Below are positions 40,473 through 52,841 of a stretch of 64,000 nt of DNA, in pieces. The first letter of the stretch is position 1, and each line of letters starts with the position of its first letter. Source of the stretch: Ptiloglossa arizonensis (lineage: Eukaryota > Arthropoda > Insecta > Hymenoptera > Colletidae); the NCBI RefSeq assembly GCF_051014685.1, contig NW_027478779.1, positions 310,001 through 374,000 on the forward strand. The letters are read 5' to 3'. A program made the position numbers and the translations under genes. The notes beneath the pieces were generated by a model, which saw nothing but the letters and a program-made list of their open reading frames with translations, was not told the origin of the DNA and did not search any database.

Positions 40473-42663
40473 CGTATAACGTATAACGTATAACGTATAA
40501 CGTATAACGTATAACGTATAACGTATAACGTATAACGTATAACGTATAACGTATAACGTATAACGTATAACGTATAACGTATAACGTATAACCTATAACG
40601 TATAACGTATAAAGTATAACGTATAACCAATAACGTATAACGTATAACGTATAACGTATAACGTATAACGTATAACGTATAACGTATAACGTATAACGTA
40701 TAACGCATAAAGTATAACGTATAACGTATAACGTATAACGTATAACGTATAACGTATGACGTATAACGTATAACGTATAACGTATAACGTATAACGTATA
40801 ACGTATAACGTATAACGTATAACGTATAACGTATAACGTATAACGTATAACGTATAACGTATAACGTATAACGTGTAACGAAGAACGTATAACGTATAAC
40901 GTATAACGTATAAGGTATAACGTGTAACGTATAACGTATAACGTATAACGTGTAACGAAGAACGTATAACGAAGAACGTAAAACGTATAACGTATATCGT
41001 ATAACGCATAACGTATAGCGAATAACGCATAACGTATAACGTATAACGTATAACGTATAACGTATAACGTATAACGTATAACGTATAACGTATAACGTAT
41101 AACGTATAACGTATAACGTATAACGTATAACGTATAACGTATAACGTATAACGCATAACGTATAACGTATAACGTATAACGTATAACGTATAACGTATAA
41201 CGTATAACGTATAACGTATAACGTATAACGTATAACGTATAACGTATAACGTATAACGTGTAACGTATAACGTGTAACGTATAACGTATAACGTATAACG
41301 CATAACGTATAACGTATAAGGTAAAACGTATAACGTATAACGTATAACGTACAACGTATAACGTAGAACGTATAACGTATAACGTATAACGTATAACGTA
41401 TAACGTATAACGTATAACGTATAACGTATAACGTATAAAGTATAACGTATAACCAATAACGTATAACGTATAACGTATAACGTATAACGTATAACGTATA
41501 ACGTATAACGTATAACGCATAAAGTATAACGCATAAAGTATAACGTATAACGTATAACGTATAACGTATAACGTATAACGTATAACGTATAACGTATAAC
41601 GTATAACGTGTAACGAAGAACGTATAACGTATAACGTATAACGTATAAGGTATAACGTATAACGTATAACGTATAACGTATAAAGTATAACGTATAAGGT
41701 ATAACGTATAACGTATAAAGAATAACGTATAACGTGTAACGAAGAACGTATAACGAAGAACGTAAAACGTATAACGTATATCGTATAACGCATAACGTAT
41801 AGCGAATAACGCATAACGTATAACGTATAACGTATAACGTATAACGTATAACGTATAACGTATAACGTATAACGTATAACGTATAACGTATAACGTATAA
41901 CGTATAACGTATAACGTATAACGCGTAACGTATAACGCGTAACGTATAACGTATAACGTATAACGCATAACGTATAACGTATAAGGTAAAACGTATAACG
42001 TATAACGTATAACGTACAACGTATAACGTATAACGTATAACGTATAACGTATAACGTATAACGTATAACGTATAACGTATAACGTATATCGTATAACGTA
42101 TAACGTATAACGTATAACGTATAAAGTATAACGTATAACCAATAACGTATAACGTATAACGTATAACGTATAACGTATAACGTATAACGTATTACGTATA
42201 ACGCATAAAGTATAACGCATAAAGTATAACGTATAACGTATAACGTATAACGTATAACGTATAACGTATAACGTATAACGTATAACGTATAACGTATAAC
42301 GTATAACGTATAACGTATAACGTATAACGCATAACGTATAACGCATAACGTATAACGTATAACGTATAACGTATAACGTATAACGTATAACGTATAACGT
42401 ATAACGTATAACGTATAACGTATAACGTATAACGTATAACGTATAACGTATAACGTATAACGTATAACGTATAACGTATAACGTATAACGTATAACGTAT
42501 AACGTATAACGTATAACGTATAACGTATAACGTATAACGTATAACGTATAACGTATAACGTATAACGTATAACGTATAACGTATAACGTATAACGTATAA
42601 CGTATAACGTATAACGTATAACGTATAACGTATAACGTATAACGTATAACGTATAACGTATAA
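40473..42663. repeat. F1 tail
   Basis: Long class of tail: CGTATGA begins 378 bp after the F start, with CCTATAA, AGTATAA, N, CCAATAA in between. Then CGTGTAA, CGAAGAA blocks (40,872, about 40,950, about 41,610), CGTATAG, CGAATAA, CGCATAA, CGTGTAA, N, CGTGTAA (about 41,260), CGTACAA, N, CGTAGAA, the CGCATAA, AGTATAA doublet, CGCGTAA, N, CGCGTAA (about 41,930), CGTATAT, CGTATTA (about 42,190). It ends in 45 plain N units (42,349-42,663). Confidence 0.8.
42349..42663. repeat. Longest perfect run noted, 45 consensus units
   Basis: 315 bp of CGTATAA without a single change, between CGCATAA (42,342) and the CGTAAAA that opens D1. Shorter perfect runs of 31-35 units are at 4691-4921, 25,444-25,688, 31,401-31,624, 38,422-38,659, 59,422-59,638 and 63,034-63,278. 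Confidence 0.9.
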
Positions 42664-42845
42664 CGTAAAACATATGACGTATTACATATTACGTATAACG
42701 TATAACGTATAACGTATAACGTATAACGTATAACGTATAACGTGTAACGAAGAACGTATAACGGATAACGTAAAACGTATAACATATATCCTATAACGCA
42801 TAACGTATATCGTATAACGCATAACGTATAGCGAATAACGCATAA
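42664..42845. repeat. D cassette 1, 182 bp
   Basis: CGTAAAA, CATATGA, CGTATTA, CATATTA, seven N, CGTGTAA, CGAAGAA, N, CGGATAA, CGTAAAA, N, CATATAT, CCTATAA, CGCATAA, CGTATAT, N, CGCATAA, CGTATAG, CGAATAA, CGCATAA: 26 units. Confidence 0.95.
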
Positions 42846-44168
42846 CGTATAACGTATAACGTATAACGTATAACGTATAACGTATAACGAATAACGTATA
42901 ACGTATAACGTATAACGTATAACGTATAACGTATAACGTATAACGTATAACGTATAACGTATAACGTATAACGTATAACGTATAACGTATAACGTATAAC
43001 GTATAACGTATAACGTATAACGTATAACGTATAGCGTATAACGTGTAACGTATAACGTATAACGTATAACGTATAACGTATAACGTGTAACGAAGAACGT
43101 ATAACGTATAACGTATAACGTATAAGGTATAACGTATAACGTATAAAGTATAACGTATAACGTGTAACGAAGAACGTATAACGAAGAACGTAAAACGTAT
43201 AACGTATATCGTATAACGCATAACGTATAGCGAATAACGCATAACGTATAACGTATAACGTATAACGTATAACGTATAACGTATAACGTATAACGTATAA
43301 CGTATAACGTATAACGTATAACGTATAACGTATAACGTATAACGCGTAACGTATAACGCGTAACGTATAACGTATAACGTATAACGCATAACGTATAACG
43401 TATAAGGTAAAACGTATAACGTATAACGTATAACGTACAACGTATAACGTATAACGTATAACGTATAACGTATAACGTATAACGTATAACGTATAACGTA
43501 TAACGTATAACGTATATCGTATAACGTATAACGTATAACGTATAACGTATAAAGTATAACGTATAACCAATAACGTATAACGTATAACGTATAACGTATA
43601 ACGTATAACGTATAACGTATTACGTATAACGCATAAAGTATAACGCATAAAGTATAACGTATAACGTATAACGTATAACGTATAACGTATAACGTATAAC
43701 GTATAACGTATAACGTATAACGTATAACGTATAACGTATAACGTATAACGCATAACGTATAACGCATAACGTATAACGCATAACGTATAACGCATAACGT
43801 ATAACGTATAACGTATAACGTATAACGTATAACGTATAACGTATAACGTATAACGTATAACGTATAACGTATAACGTATAACGTATAACGTATAACGTAT
43901 AACGTATAACGTATAACGTATAACGTATAACGTATAACGTATAACGTATAACGTATAACGTATAACGTATATCGTATAACGTATAACGTATAACGTATAA
44001 CGTATAAAGTATAACGTATAACCAATAACGTATAACGTATAACGTATAACGTATAACGTATAACGTATAACGTATTACGTATAACGTATAACGTATAACG
44101 TATAACGTATAACGTATAACGTATAACGTATAACGTATAACGTATAACGTATAACGTATAACGTATAA
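42846..44168. repeat. D1 tail
   Basis: CGAATAA (about 42,888), a long plain run, CGTATAG, N, CGTGTAA (about 43,031), two CGTGTAA, CGAAGAA blocks, CGCGTAA, N, CGCGTAA (about 43,343), GGTAAAA, CGTACAA, CGTATAT, AGTATAA, N, CCAATAA, CGTATTA, the CGCATAA, AGTATAA doublet, four CGCATAA at 14-bp spacing (43,749-43,797), then a second CGTATAT, AGTATAA, CCAATAA, CGTATTA set (from about 43,971). The doubled set suggests an internal duplication of about 0.45 kb. Confidence 0.75.
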
Positions 44169-44350
44169 CGTAAAACATATGACGTATTACATATTACGTA
44201 TAACGTATAACGTATAACGTATAACGTATAACGTATAACGTATAACGTGTAACGAAGAACGTATAACGGATAACGTAAAACGTATAACATATATCCTATA
44301 ACGCATAACGTATATCGTATAACGCATAACGTATAGCGAATAACGCATAA
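44169..44350. repeat. D cassette 2, 182 bp
   Basis: Same unit order as D1, 1,505 bp downstream (215 units). Confidence 0.95.
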
Positions 44351-44742
44351 CGTATAACGTATAACGTATAACGTATAACGTATAACGTATAACGAATAAC
44401 GTATAACGTATAACGTATAACGTATAACGTATAACGTATAACGTATAACGTATAACGTATAACGTATAACGTATAACGTATAACGTATAACGTATAACGT
44501 ATAACGTACAACGTATAACGCATAACGTATAACGCATAACGTATAACGCATAACGTATAACGTATAACGTATAACGTATAACGTATAACGTATAACGTAT
44601 AACGTATAACGTATAACGTATAACGTATAACGTATAACGTATAACGTATAACGTATAACGTATAACGTATAACGTATAACGTATAACGTATAACGTATAA
44701 CGTATAACGTATAACGTATAACGTATAACGTATAACGTATAA
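44351..44742. repeat. D2 tail
   Basis: Short tail: CGAATAA (about 44,393), plain run, CGTACAA (about 44,507), three CGCATAA at 14-bp spacing (44,519-44,553), then about 27 plain units up to E1. It leads straight from D to E, as after D4 and D5. Confidence 0.75.
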
Positions 44743-44966
44743 CGTAAAACGTATAGCGTATAATGTATAACGTATAACGTAAAACGTATGACGTGTTACA
44801 TATTACGTATATCGTATAACGTATAACGTATAACGTATAACGTATAGCGTATAACGTATAACGTATAACGCATAACGTCTAACGTGTGACATATCACGTA
44901 TAAGGTATGACCTATAACGTATAACGTATAACGTATAACGTATAACGTATAACGTATAGGGTATAA
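44743..44966. repeat. E cassette 1, 224 bp
   Basis: Begins CGTAAAA, CGTATAG, N, TGTATAA, N, CGTAAAA, CGTATGA, CGTGTTA, CATATTA, CGTATAT. The last 98 bp (44,869-44,966) read CGCATAA, CGTCTAA, CGTGTGA, CATATCA, N, GGTATGA, CCTATAA, five N, CGTATAG, GGTATAA. This part is a near-copy of the F cassette with four base differences. Confidence 0.95.
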
Positions 44967-46023
44967 CGTATAACGTATAACGTATAACCTATAACGTATA
45001 ACGTATAACGTATAACGTATAACGTATAACGTATAACGTATAACGTATGACGTGTAACGTATAACGTATAAAGTATAACGTATAACGTATAACGTATAAC
45101 GTATAACGTATAACGTGTAACGAAGAACGTATAACGTATAACGTATAACGTATAAGGTATAACGTATAACGTATAACGTATAACGTATAACGTATAACGT
45201 ATAAGGTATAACGTATAACGTATAAAGAATAACGTATAACGTGTAACGAAGAACGTATAACGAAGAACGTAAAACGTATAACGTATATCGTATAACGCAT
45301 AACGTATAGCGAATAACGCATAACGTATAACGTATAACGTATAACGTATAACGTATAACGTATAACGTATAACGTATAACGTATAACGTATAACGTATAA
45401 CGTATAACGTATAACGTATAACGCGTAACGTATAACGCGTAACGTATAACGTATAACGTATAACGCATAACGTATAACGTATAAGGTAAAACGTATAACG
45501 TATAACGTATAACGTACAACGTATAACGTATAACGTATAACGTATAACGTATAACGTATAACGTATAACGTATAACGTATAACGTATATCGTATAACGTA
45601 TAACGTATAACGTATAACGTATAAAGTATAACGTATAACCAATAACGTATAACGTATAACGTATAACGTATAACGTATAACGTATAACGTATTACGTATA
45701 ACGCATAAAGTATAACGCATAAAGTATAACGTATAACGTATAACGTATAACGTATAACGTATAACGTATAACGTATAACGTATAACGTATAACGTATAAC
45801 GTATAACGTATAACGTATAACGTATAACGCATAACGTATAACGCATAACGTATAACGTATAACGTATAACGTATAACGTATAACGTATAACGTATAACGT
45901 ATAACGTATAACGTATAACGTATAACGTATAACGTATAACGTATAACGTATAACGTATAACGTATAACGTATAACGTATAACGTATAACGTATAACGTAT
46001 AACGTATAACGTATAACGTATAA
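44967..46023. repeat. E1 tail
   Basis: CCTATAA (about 44,988), CGTATGA, CGTGTAA (about 45,046), AGTATAA, CGTGTAA, CGAAGAA (about 45,116), GGTATAA twice, a rare AGAATAA (about 45,226), second CGAAGAA block, CGTATAG, CGAATAA, CGCATAA, CGCGTAA, N, CGCGTAA (45,421), GGTAAAA, CGTACAA, CGTATAT, CCAATAA, CGTATTA (about 45,689), CGCATAA, AGTATAA doublet, two CGCATAA, then about 25 plain units. There is no F cassette, although E2 and E3 are followed by one. Confidence 0.75.
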
Positions 46024-46212
46024 CGTAAAACATATGACGTATTACATATTACGTATAACGTATAACGTATAACGTATAACGTATAACGTATAACGTATAA
46101 CGTATAACGTGTAACGAAGAACGTATAACGGATAACGTAAAACGTATAACATATATCCTATAACGCATAACGTATATCGTATAACGCATAACGTATAGCG
46201 AATAACGCATAA
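46024..46212. repeat. D cassette 3, 189 bp
   Basis: As D1 but with eight instead of seven N units after CATATTA, hence one unit longer. 1,855 bp after D2. Confidence 0.95.
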
Positions 46213-47906
46213 CGTATAACGTATAACGTATAACGTATAACGTATAACGTATAACGAATAACGTATAACGTATAACGTATAACGTATAACGTATAACGTA
46301 TAACGTATAACGTATAACGTATAACGTATAACGTATAACGTATAACGTATAACGTATAACGTATAACGTATAACGTATAACGTACAACGTATAACGTATA
46401 GCGTATAACGTGTAACGTATAACGTATAACGTATAACGTATAACGTATAACGTGTAACGAAGAACGTATAACGTATAACGTATAACGTATAAGGTATAAC
46501 GTATAACGTATAAAGTATAACGTATAACGTGTAACGAAGAACGTATAACGAAGAACGTAAAACGTATAACGTATATCGTATAACGCATAACGTATAGCGA
46601 ATAACGCATAACGTATAACGTATAACGTATAACGTATAACGTATAACGTATAACGTATAACGTATAACGTATAACGTATAACGTATAACGTATAACGTAT
46701 AACGTATAACGTATAACGCGTAACGTATAACGCGTAACGTATAACGTATAACGTATAACGCATAACGTATAACGTATAAGGTAAAACGTATAACGTATAA
46801 CGTATAACGTACAACGTATAACGTATAACGTATAACGTATAACGTATAACGTATAACGTATAACGTATAACGTATAACGTATAACGTATATCGTATAACG
46901 TATAACGTATAACGTATAACGTATAAAGTATAACGTATAACCAATAACGTATAACGTATAACGTATAACGTATAACGTATAACGTATAACGTATTACGTA
47001 TAACGCATAAAGTATAACGCATAAAGTATAACGTATAACGTATAACGTATAACGTATAACGTATAACGTATAACGTATAACGTATAACGTATAACGTATA
47101 ACGTATAACGTATAACGTATAACGCATAACGTATAACGTATAACGTATAAGGTAAAACGTATAACGTATAACGTATAACGTACAACGTATAACGTATAAC
47201 GTATAACGTATAACGTATAACGTATAACGTATAACGTATAACGTATAACGTATAACGTATATCGTATAACGTATAACGTATAACGTATAACGTATAAAGT
47301 ATAACGTATAACCAATAACGTATAACGTATAACGTATAACGTATAACGTATAACGTATAACGTATTACGTATAACGCATAAAGTATAACGCATAAAGTAT
47401 AACGTATAACGTATAACGTATAACGTATAACGTATAACGTATAACGTATAACGTATAACGTATAACGTATAACGTATAACGTATAACGTATAACGCATAA
47501 CGTATAACGCATAACGTATAACGCATAACGTATAACGCATAACGTATAACGTATAACGTATAACGTATAACGTATAACGTATAACGTATAACGTATAACG
47601 TATAACGTATAACGTATAACGTATAACGTATAACGTATAACGTATAACGTATAACGTATAACGTATAACGTATAACGTATAACGTATAACGTATAACGTA
47701 TAACGTATATCGTATAACGTATAACGTATAACGTATAACGTATAAAGTATAACGTATAACCAATAACGTATAACGTATAACGTATAACGTATAACGTATA
47801 ACGTATAACGTATTACGTATAACGTATAACGTATAACGTATAACGTATAACGTATAACGTATAACGTATAACGTATAACGTATAACGTATAACGTATAAC
47901 GTATAA
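46213..47906. repeat. D3 tail
   Basis: Like the D1 tail, with CGTACAA (about 46,382) and CGTATAG (about 46,397), CGAAGAA blocks (about 46,450 and 46,528), and CGCGTAA, N, CGCGTAA (about 46,717). The set GGTAAAA, CGTACAA, CGTATAT, AGTATAA, CCAATAA, CGTATTA occurs twice (from about 46,780 and 47,150), with a third partial set from 47,705. Four CGCATAA at 14-bp spacing lie at 47,494-47,542. Confidence 0.75.
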
Positions 47907-48088
47907 CGTAAAACATATGACGTATTACATATTACGTATAACGTATAACGTATAACGTATAACGTATAACGTATAACGTATAACGTGTAACGAAGAACGT
48001 ATAACGGATAACGTAAAACGTATAACATATATCCTATAACGCATAACGTATATCGTATAACGCATAACGTATAGCGAATAACGCATAA
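47907..48088. repeat. D cassette 4, 182 bp
   Basis: Same as D1 in unit order and length; 1,883 bp after D3. Confidence 0.95.
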
Positions 48089-48473
48089 CGTATAACGTAT
48101 AACGTATAACGTATAACGTATAACGTATAACGAATAACGTATAACGTATAACGTATAACGTATAACGTATAACGTATAACGTATAACGTATAACGTATAA
48201 CGTATAACGTATAACGTATAACGTATAACGCATAACGTATAACGCATAACGTATAACGCATAACGTATAACGTATAACGTATAACGTATAACGTATAACG
48301 TATAACGTATAACGTATAACGTATAACGTATAACGTATAACGTATAACGTATAACGTATAACGTATAACGTATAACGTATAACGTATAACGTATAACGTA
48401 TAACGTATAACGTATAACGTATAACGTATAACGTATAACGTATAACGTATAACCTATAACGTATAACGTATAA
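48089..48473. repeat. D4 tail
   Basis: Resembles the D2 tail (CGAATAA, three CGCATAA at 14-bp spacing from 48,229, plain run) but lacks the CGTACAA and has a CCTATAA (about 48,452) just before E2. Confidence 0.75.
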
Positions 48474-48697
48474 CGTAAAACGTATAGCGTATAATGTATA
48501 ACGTATAACGTAAAACGTATGACGTGTTACATATTACGTATATCGTATAACGTATAACGTATAACGTATAACGTATAGCGTATAACGTATAACGTATAAC
48601 GCATAACGTCTAACGTGTGACATATCACGTATAAGGTATGACCTATAACGTATAACGTATAACGTATAACGTATAACGTATAACGTATAGGGTATAA
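48474..48697. repeat. E cassette 2, 224 bp
   Basis: Same unit order as E1. Together with the linker and F2 it forms a 770-bp block (48,474-49,243) that recurs at +3,598 bp. Confidence 0.95.
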
Positions 48698-49145
48698 CGT
48701 ATAACGTATAACGTATAACCTATAACGTATAACGTATAACGTATAACGTATAACGTATAACGTATAACGTATGACGTGTAACGTATAACGTATAAAGTAT
48801 AACGTATAACGTATAACGTATAACGTATAACGTATAACGTATAACGTATAACGTATAACGTATAACGTATAACGTATAACGTATAACGTATAACGTATAA
48901 CGTATAACGTATAACGTATAACGTATAACGTATAACGTATAACGTATAACGTATAACGTATAACGTATAAAGTATAACGTATAACCAATAACGTATAACG
49001 TATAACGTATAACGTATAACGTATAACGTATAACGTATAACGTATAACGTATAACGTATAACGTATAACGCATAAAGTATAACGTATAACGTATAACGTA
49101 TAACGTATAACGTATAACGTATAACGTATAACGTATAACGTATAA
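48698..49145. repeat. E2-F2 linker
   Basis: CCTATAA, CGTATGA, CGTGTAA, AGTATAA (about 48,719-48,799), a plain run of about 24 units, AGTATAA, N, CCAATAA (about 48,970), CGCATAA, AGTATAA (about 49,070). Confidence 0.8.
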
Positions 49146-49243
49146 CGCATAGCGTCTAACGTATGACATATCACGTATAAGGTATGACCTATAACGTATA
49201 ACGTATAACGTATAACGTATAACGTATAACGTATAAGGTAAAA
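49146..49243. repeat. F cassette 2, 98 bp
   Basis: Standard F order with CCTATAA as seventh unit. 628 bp from the CGTGTTA unit of E2 to the CGCATAG end, the same distance as E3-F3. Confidence 0.95.
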
Positions 49244-52071
49244 CGTATAACGTATAACGTATAACGTATAACGTATAACGTATAACGTATAACGTATAAC
49301 GTATAACGTATCACGTATAACGTATAACGTATAACGTATAACGTATAACCTATAACGTATAACGTATAAAGTATAACGTATAACCAATAACGTATAACGT
49401 ATAACGTATAACGTATAACGTATAACGTATAACGTATAACGTATAACGTATAACGTATAACGCATAAAGTATAACGTATAACGTATAACGTATAACGTAT
49501 AACGTATAACGTATGACGTATAACGTATAACGTATAACGTATAACGTATAACGTATAACGTATAACGTATAACGTATAACGTATAACGTATAACGTATAA
49601 CGTATAACGTATAACGTATAACGTATAACGTGTAACGAAGAACGTATAACGTATAACGTATAACGTATAAGGTATAACGTATAACGTATAACGTATAACG
49701 TATAACGTGTAACGAAGAACGTATAACGAAGAACGTAAAACGTATAACGTATATCGTATAACGCATAACGTATAGCGAATAACGCATAACGTATAACGTA
49801 TAACGTATAACGTATAACGTATAACGTATAACGTATAACGTATAACGTATAACGTATAACGTATAACGTATAACGTATAACGTATAACGCATAACGTATA
49901 ACGTATAACGTATAACGTATAACGTATAACGTATAACGTATAACGTATAACGTGTAACGTATAACGTGTAACGTATAACGTATAACGTATAACGCATAAC
50001 GTATAACGTATAAGGTAAAACGTATAACGTATAACGTATAACGTACAACGTATAACGTAGAACGTATAACGTATAACGTATAACGTATAACGTATAACGT
50101 ATAACGTATAACGTATAACGTATAACGTATAACGTATAACGTATAACGTATAAAGTATAACGTATAACCAATAACGTATAACGTATAACGTATAACGTAT
50201 AACGTATAACGTATAACGTATAACGTATAACGCATAATGTATAACGCATAAAGTATAACGTATAACGTATAACGTATAACGTATAACGTATAACGTATAA
50301 CGTATAACGTATAACGTATAACGTATAACGTGTAACGAAGAACGTATAACGTATAACGTATAACGTATAAGGTATAACGTATAACGTATAACGTATAACG
50401 TATAACGTGTAACGAAGAACGTATAACGAAGAACGTAAAACGTATAACGTATATCGTATAACGCATAACGTATAGCGAATAACGCATAACGTATAACGTA
50501 TAACGTATAACGTATAACGTATAACGTATAACGTATAACGTATAACGCATAACGTATAACGCATAACGTATAACGCATAACGTATAACGCATAACGTATA
50601 ACGCATAACGTATAACGTATAACGTATAACGTATAACGTATAACGTATAACGTATAACGTATAACGTATAACGTATAACGTATAACGTATAACGTATAAC
50701 GTATAACGTATAACGTATAACGTATAACGTATAACGTATAACGTATAACGTATAACGTATAACGTATAACGTATAACGTATAACGTATAACGTATGACGT
50801 ATCACGTATAACGTATAACCTATAACGTATAACGTATAACGTATAACGTATAACGTATAACGTATAACGTATAACGCATAACGTATAACGCATAACGTAT
50901 AACGTATAACGTATAACGTATAACGTATAACGTATAACGTATAACGTATAACGTATAACGAATAACGTATAACGTATAACGTATAACGTATAACGTATAA
51001 AGTATAACGTATAACCAATAACGTATAACGTATAACGTATAACGTATAACGTATAACGTATAACGTATTACGTATAACGTATAACGCATAAAGTATAACG
51101 CATAAAGTATAACGTATAACGTATAACGTATAACGTATAACGTATAACGTATAACGTATAACGTATAACGTATAACGTATAACGTATAACGTATAACGTA
51201 TAACGTATAACGTATAACGTATAAAGTATAACGTATAACCAATAACGTATAACGTATAACGTATAACGTATAACGTATAACGTATAACGTATAACGTATA
51301 ACGTATAACGCATAAAGTATAACGCATAAAGTATAACGTATAACGTATAACGTATAACGTATAACGTATAACGTATAACGTATAACGTATAACGTATAAC
51401 GTATAACGTATAACGTATAACGTATAACGTATAACGTATAACGTATAACGCGTAACGTATAACGCGTAACGTATAACGTATAACGTATAACGCATAACGT
51501 ATAACGTATAAGGTAAAACGTATAACGTATAACGTATAACGTACAACGTATAACGTATAACGTATAACGTATAACGTATAACGTATAACGTATAACGTAT
51601 AACGTATAACGTATATCGTATAACGTATAACGTATAACGTATAACGTATAAAGTATAACGTATAACCAATAACGTATAACGTATAACGTATAACGTATAA
51701 CGTATAACGTATAACGTATTACGTATAACGCATAAAGTATAACGCATAAAGGATAACGTATAACGTATAACGTATAACGTATAACGTATAACGTATAACG
51801 TATAACGTATAACGTATAACGTATAACGTATAACGTATAACGTATAACGTATAACGCATAACGTATAACGCATAACGTATAACGCATAACGTATAACGCA
51901 TAACGTATAACGTATAACGTATAACGTATAGCGTATAACGTATAACGTATAACGTATAACGTATAACGTATAACGTATAACGTATAACGTATAACGTATA
52001 ACGTATAACGTATAACGTATAACGTATAACGTATAACGTATAACGTATAACGTATAACGTATAACGTATAA
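49244..52071. repeat. F2 tail
   Basis: Long-class tail: CGTATGA (49,510) lies 364 bp after the F start, because a 147-bp piece with CGTATCA, CCTATAA, AGTATAA, CCAATAA is present. Then CGTGTAA, CGAAGAA (49,629), GGTATAA, second CGAAGAA block, CGTATAG, CGAATAA, CGTGTAA, N, CGTGTAA (about 49,951), CGTACAA, N, CGTAGAA, a unique CGCATAA, TGTATAA (about 50,232), five CGCATAA at 14-bp spacing (50,546-50,608), CGTATGA, CGTATCA (50,791), CCTATAA (50,819), CGCGTAA pair (51,449). A unique GGATAA-type unit is near 51,749. Confidence 0.8.
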
Positions 52072-52295
52072 CGTAAAACGTATAGCGTATAATGTATAAC
52101 GTATAACGTAAAACGTATGACGTGTTACATATTACGTATATCGTATAACGTATAACGTATAACGTATAACGTATAGCGTATAACGTATAACGTATAACGC
52201 ATAACGTCTAACGTGTGACATATCACGTATAAGGTATGACCTATAACGTATAACGTATAACGTATAACGTATAACGTATAACGTATAGGGTATAA
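52072..52295. repeat. E cassette 3, 224 bp
   Basis: Same unit order as E2, 3,598 bp downstream (514 units). Confidence 0.95.
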
Positions 52296-52743
52296 CGTAT
52301 AACGTATAACGTATAACCTATAACGTATAACGTATAACGTATAACGTATAACGTATAACGTATAACGTATGACGTGTAACGTATAACGTATAAAGTATAA
52401 CGTATAACGTATAACGTATAACGTATAACGTATAACGTATAACGTATAACGTATAACGTATAACGTATAACGTATAACGTATAACGTATAACGTATAACG
52501 TATAACGTATAACGTATAACGTATAACGTATAACGTATAACGTATAACGTATAACGTATAACGTATAAAGTATAACGTATAACCAATAACGTATAACGTA
52601 TAACGTATAACGTATAACGTATAACGTATAACGTATAACGTATAACGTATAACGTATAACGTATAACGCATAAAGTATAACGTATAACGTATAACGTATA
52701 ACGTATAACGTATAACGTATAACGTATAACGTATAACGTATAA
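52296..52743. repeat. E3-F3 linker
   Basis: Marker for marker the same as the E2-F2 linker and the same length, 448 bp. Confidence 0.85.
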
Positions 52744-52841
52744 CGCATAGCGTCTAACGTATGACATATCACGTATAAGGTATGACCTATAACGTATAAC
52801 GTATAACGTATAACGTATAACGTATAACGTATAAGGTAAAA
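52744..52841. repeat. F cassette 3, 98 bp
   Basis: Standard F; first of the four F copies whose tail is in the short class. Confidence 0.95.

Noticed and set aside
43749..43797. Regularly spaced short repeats resembling a CRISPR array
   Set aside because: Spacing is 7 or 14 bp with no unique spacers and no cas genes; this is satellite sequence.
48474..52841. Exact large duplications as assembly artefacts
   Set aside because: This cannot be excluded from sequence alone. However, the copies differ in flanking unit numbers and tail class (147 bp), which a simple mis-join would not create, so I report them as real with that caveat.
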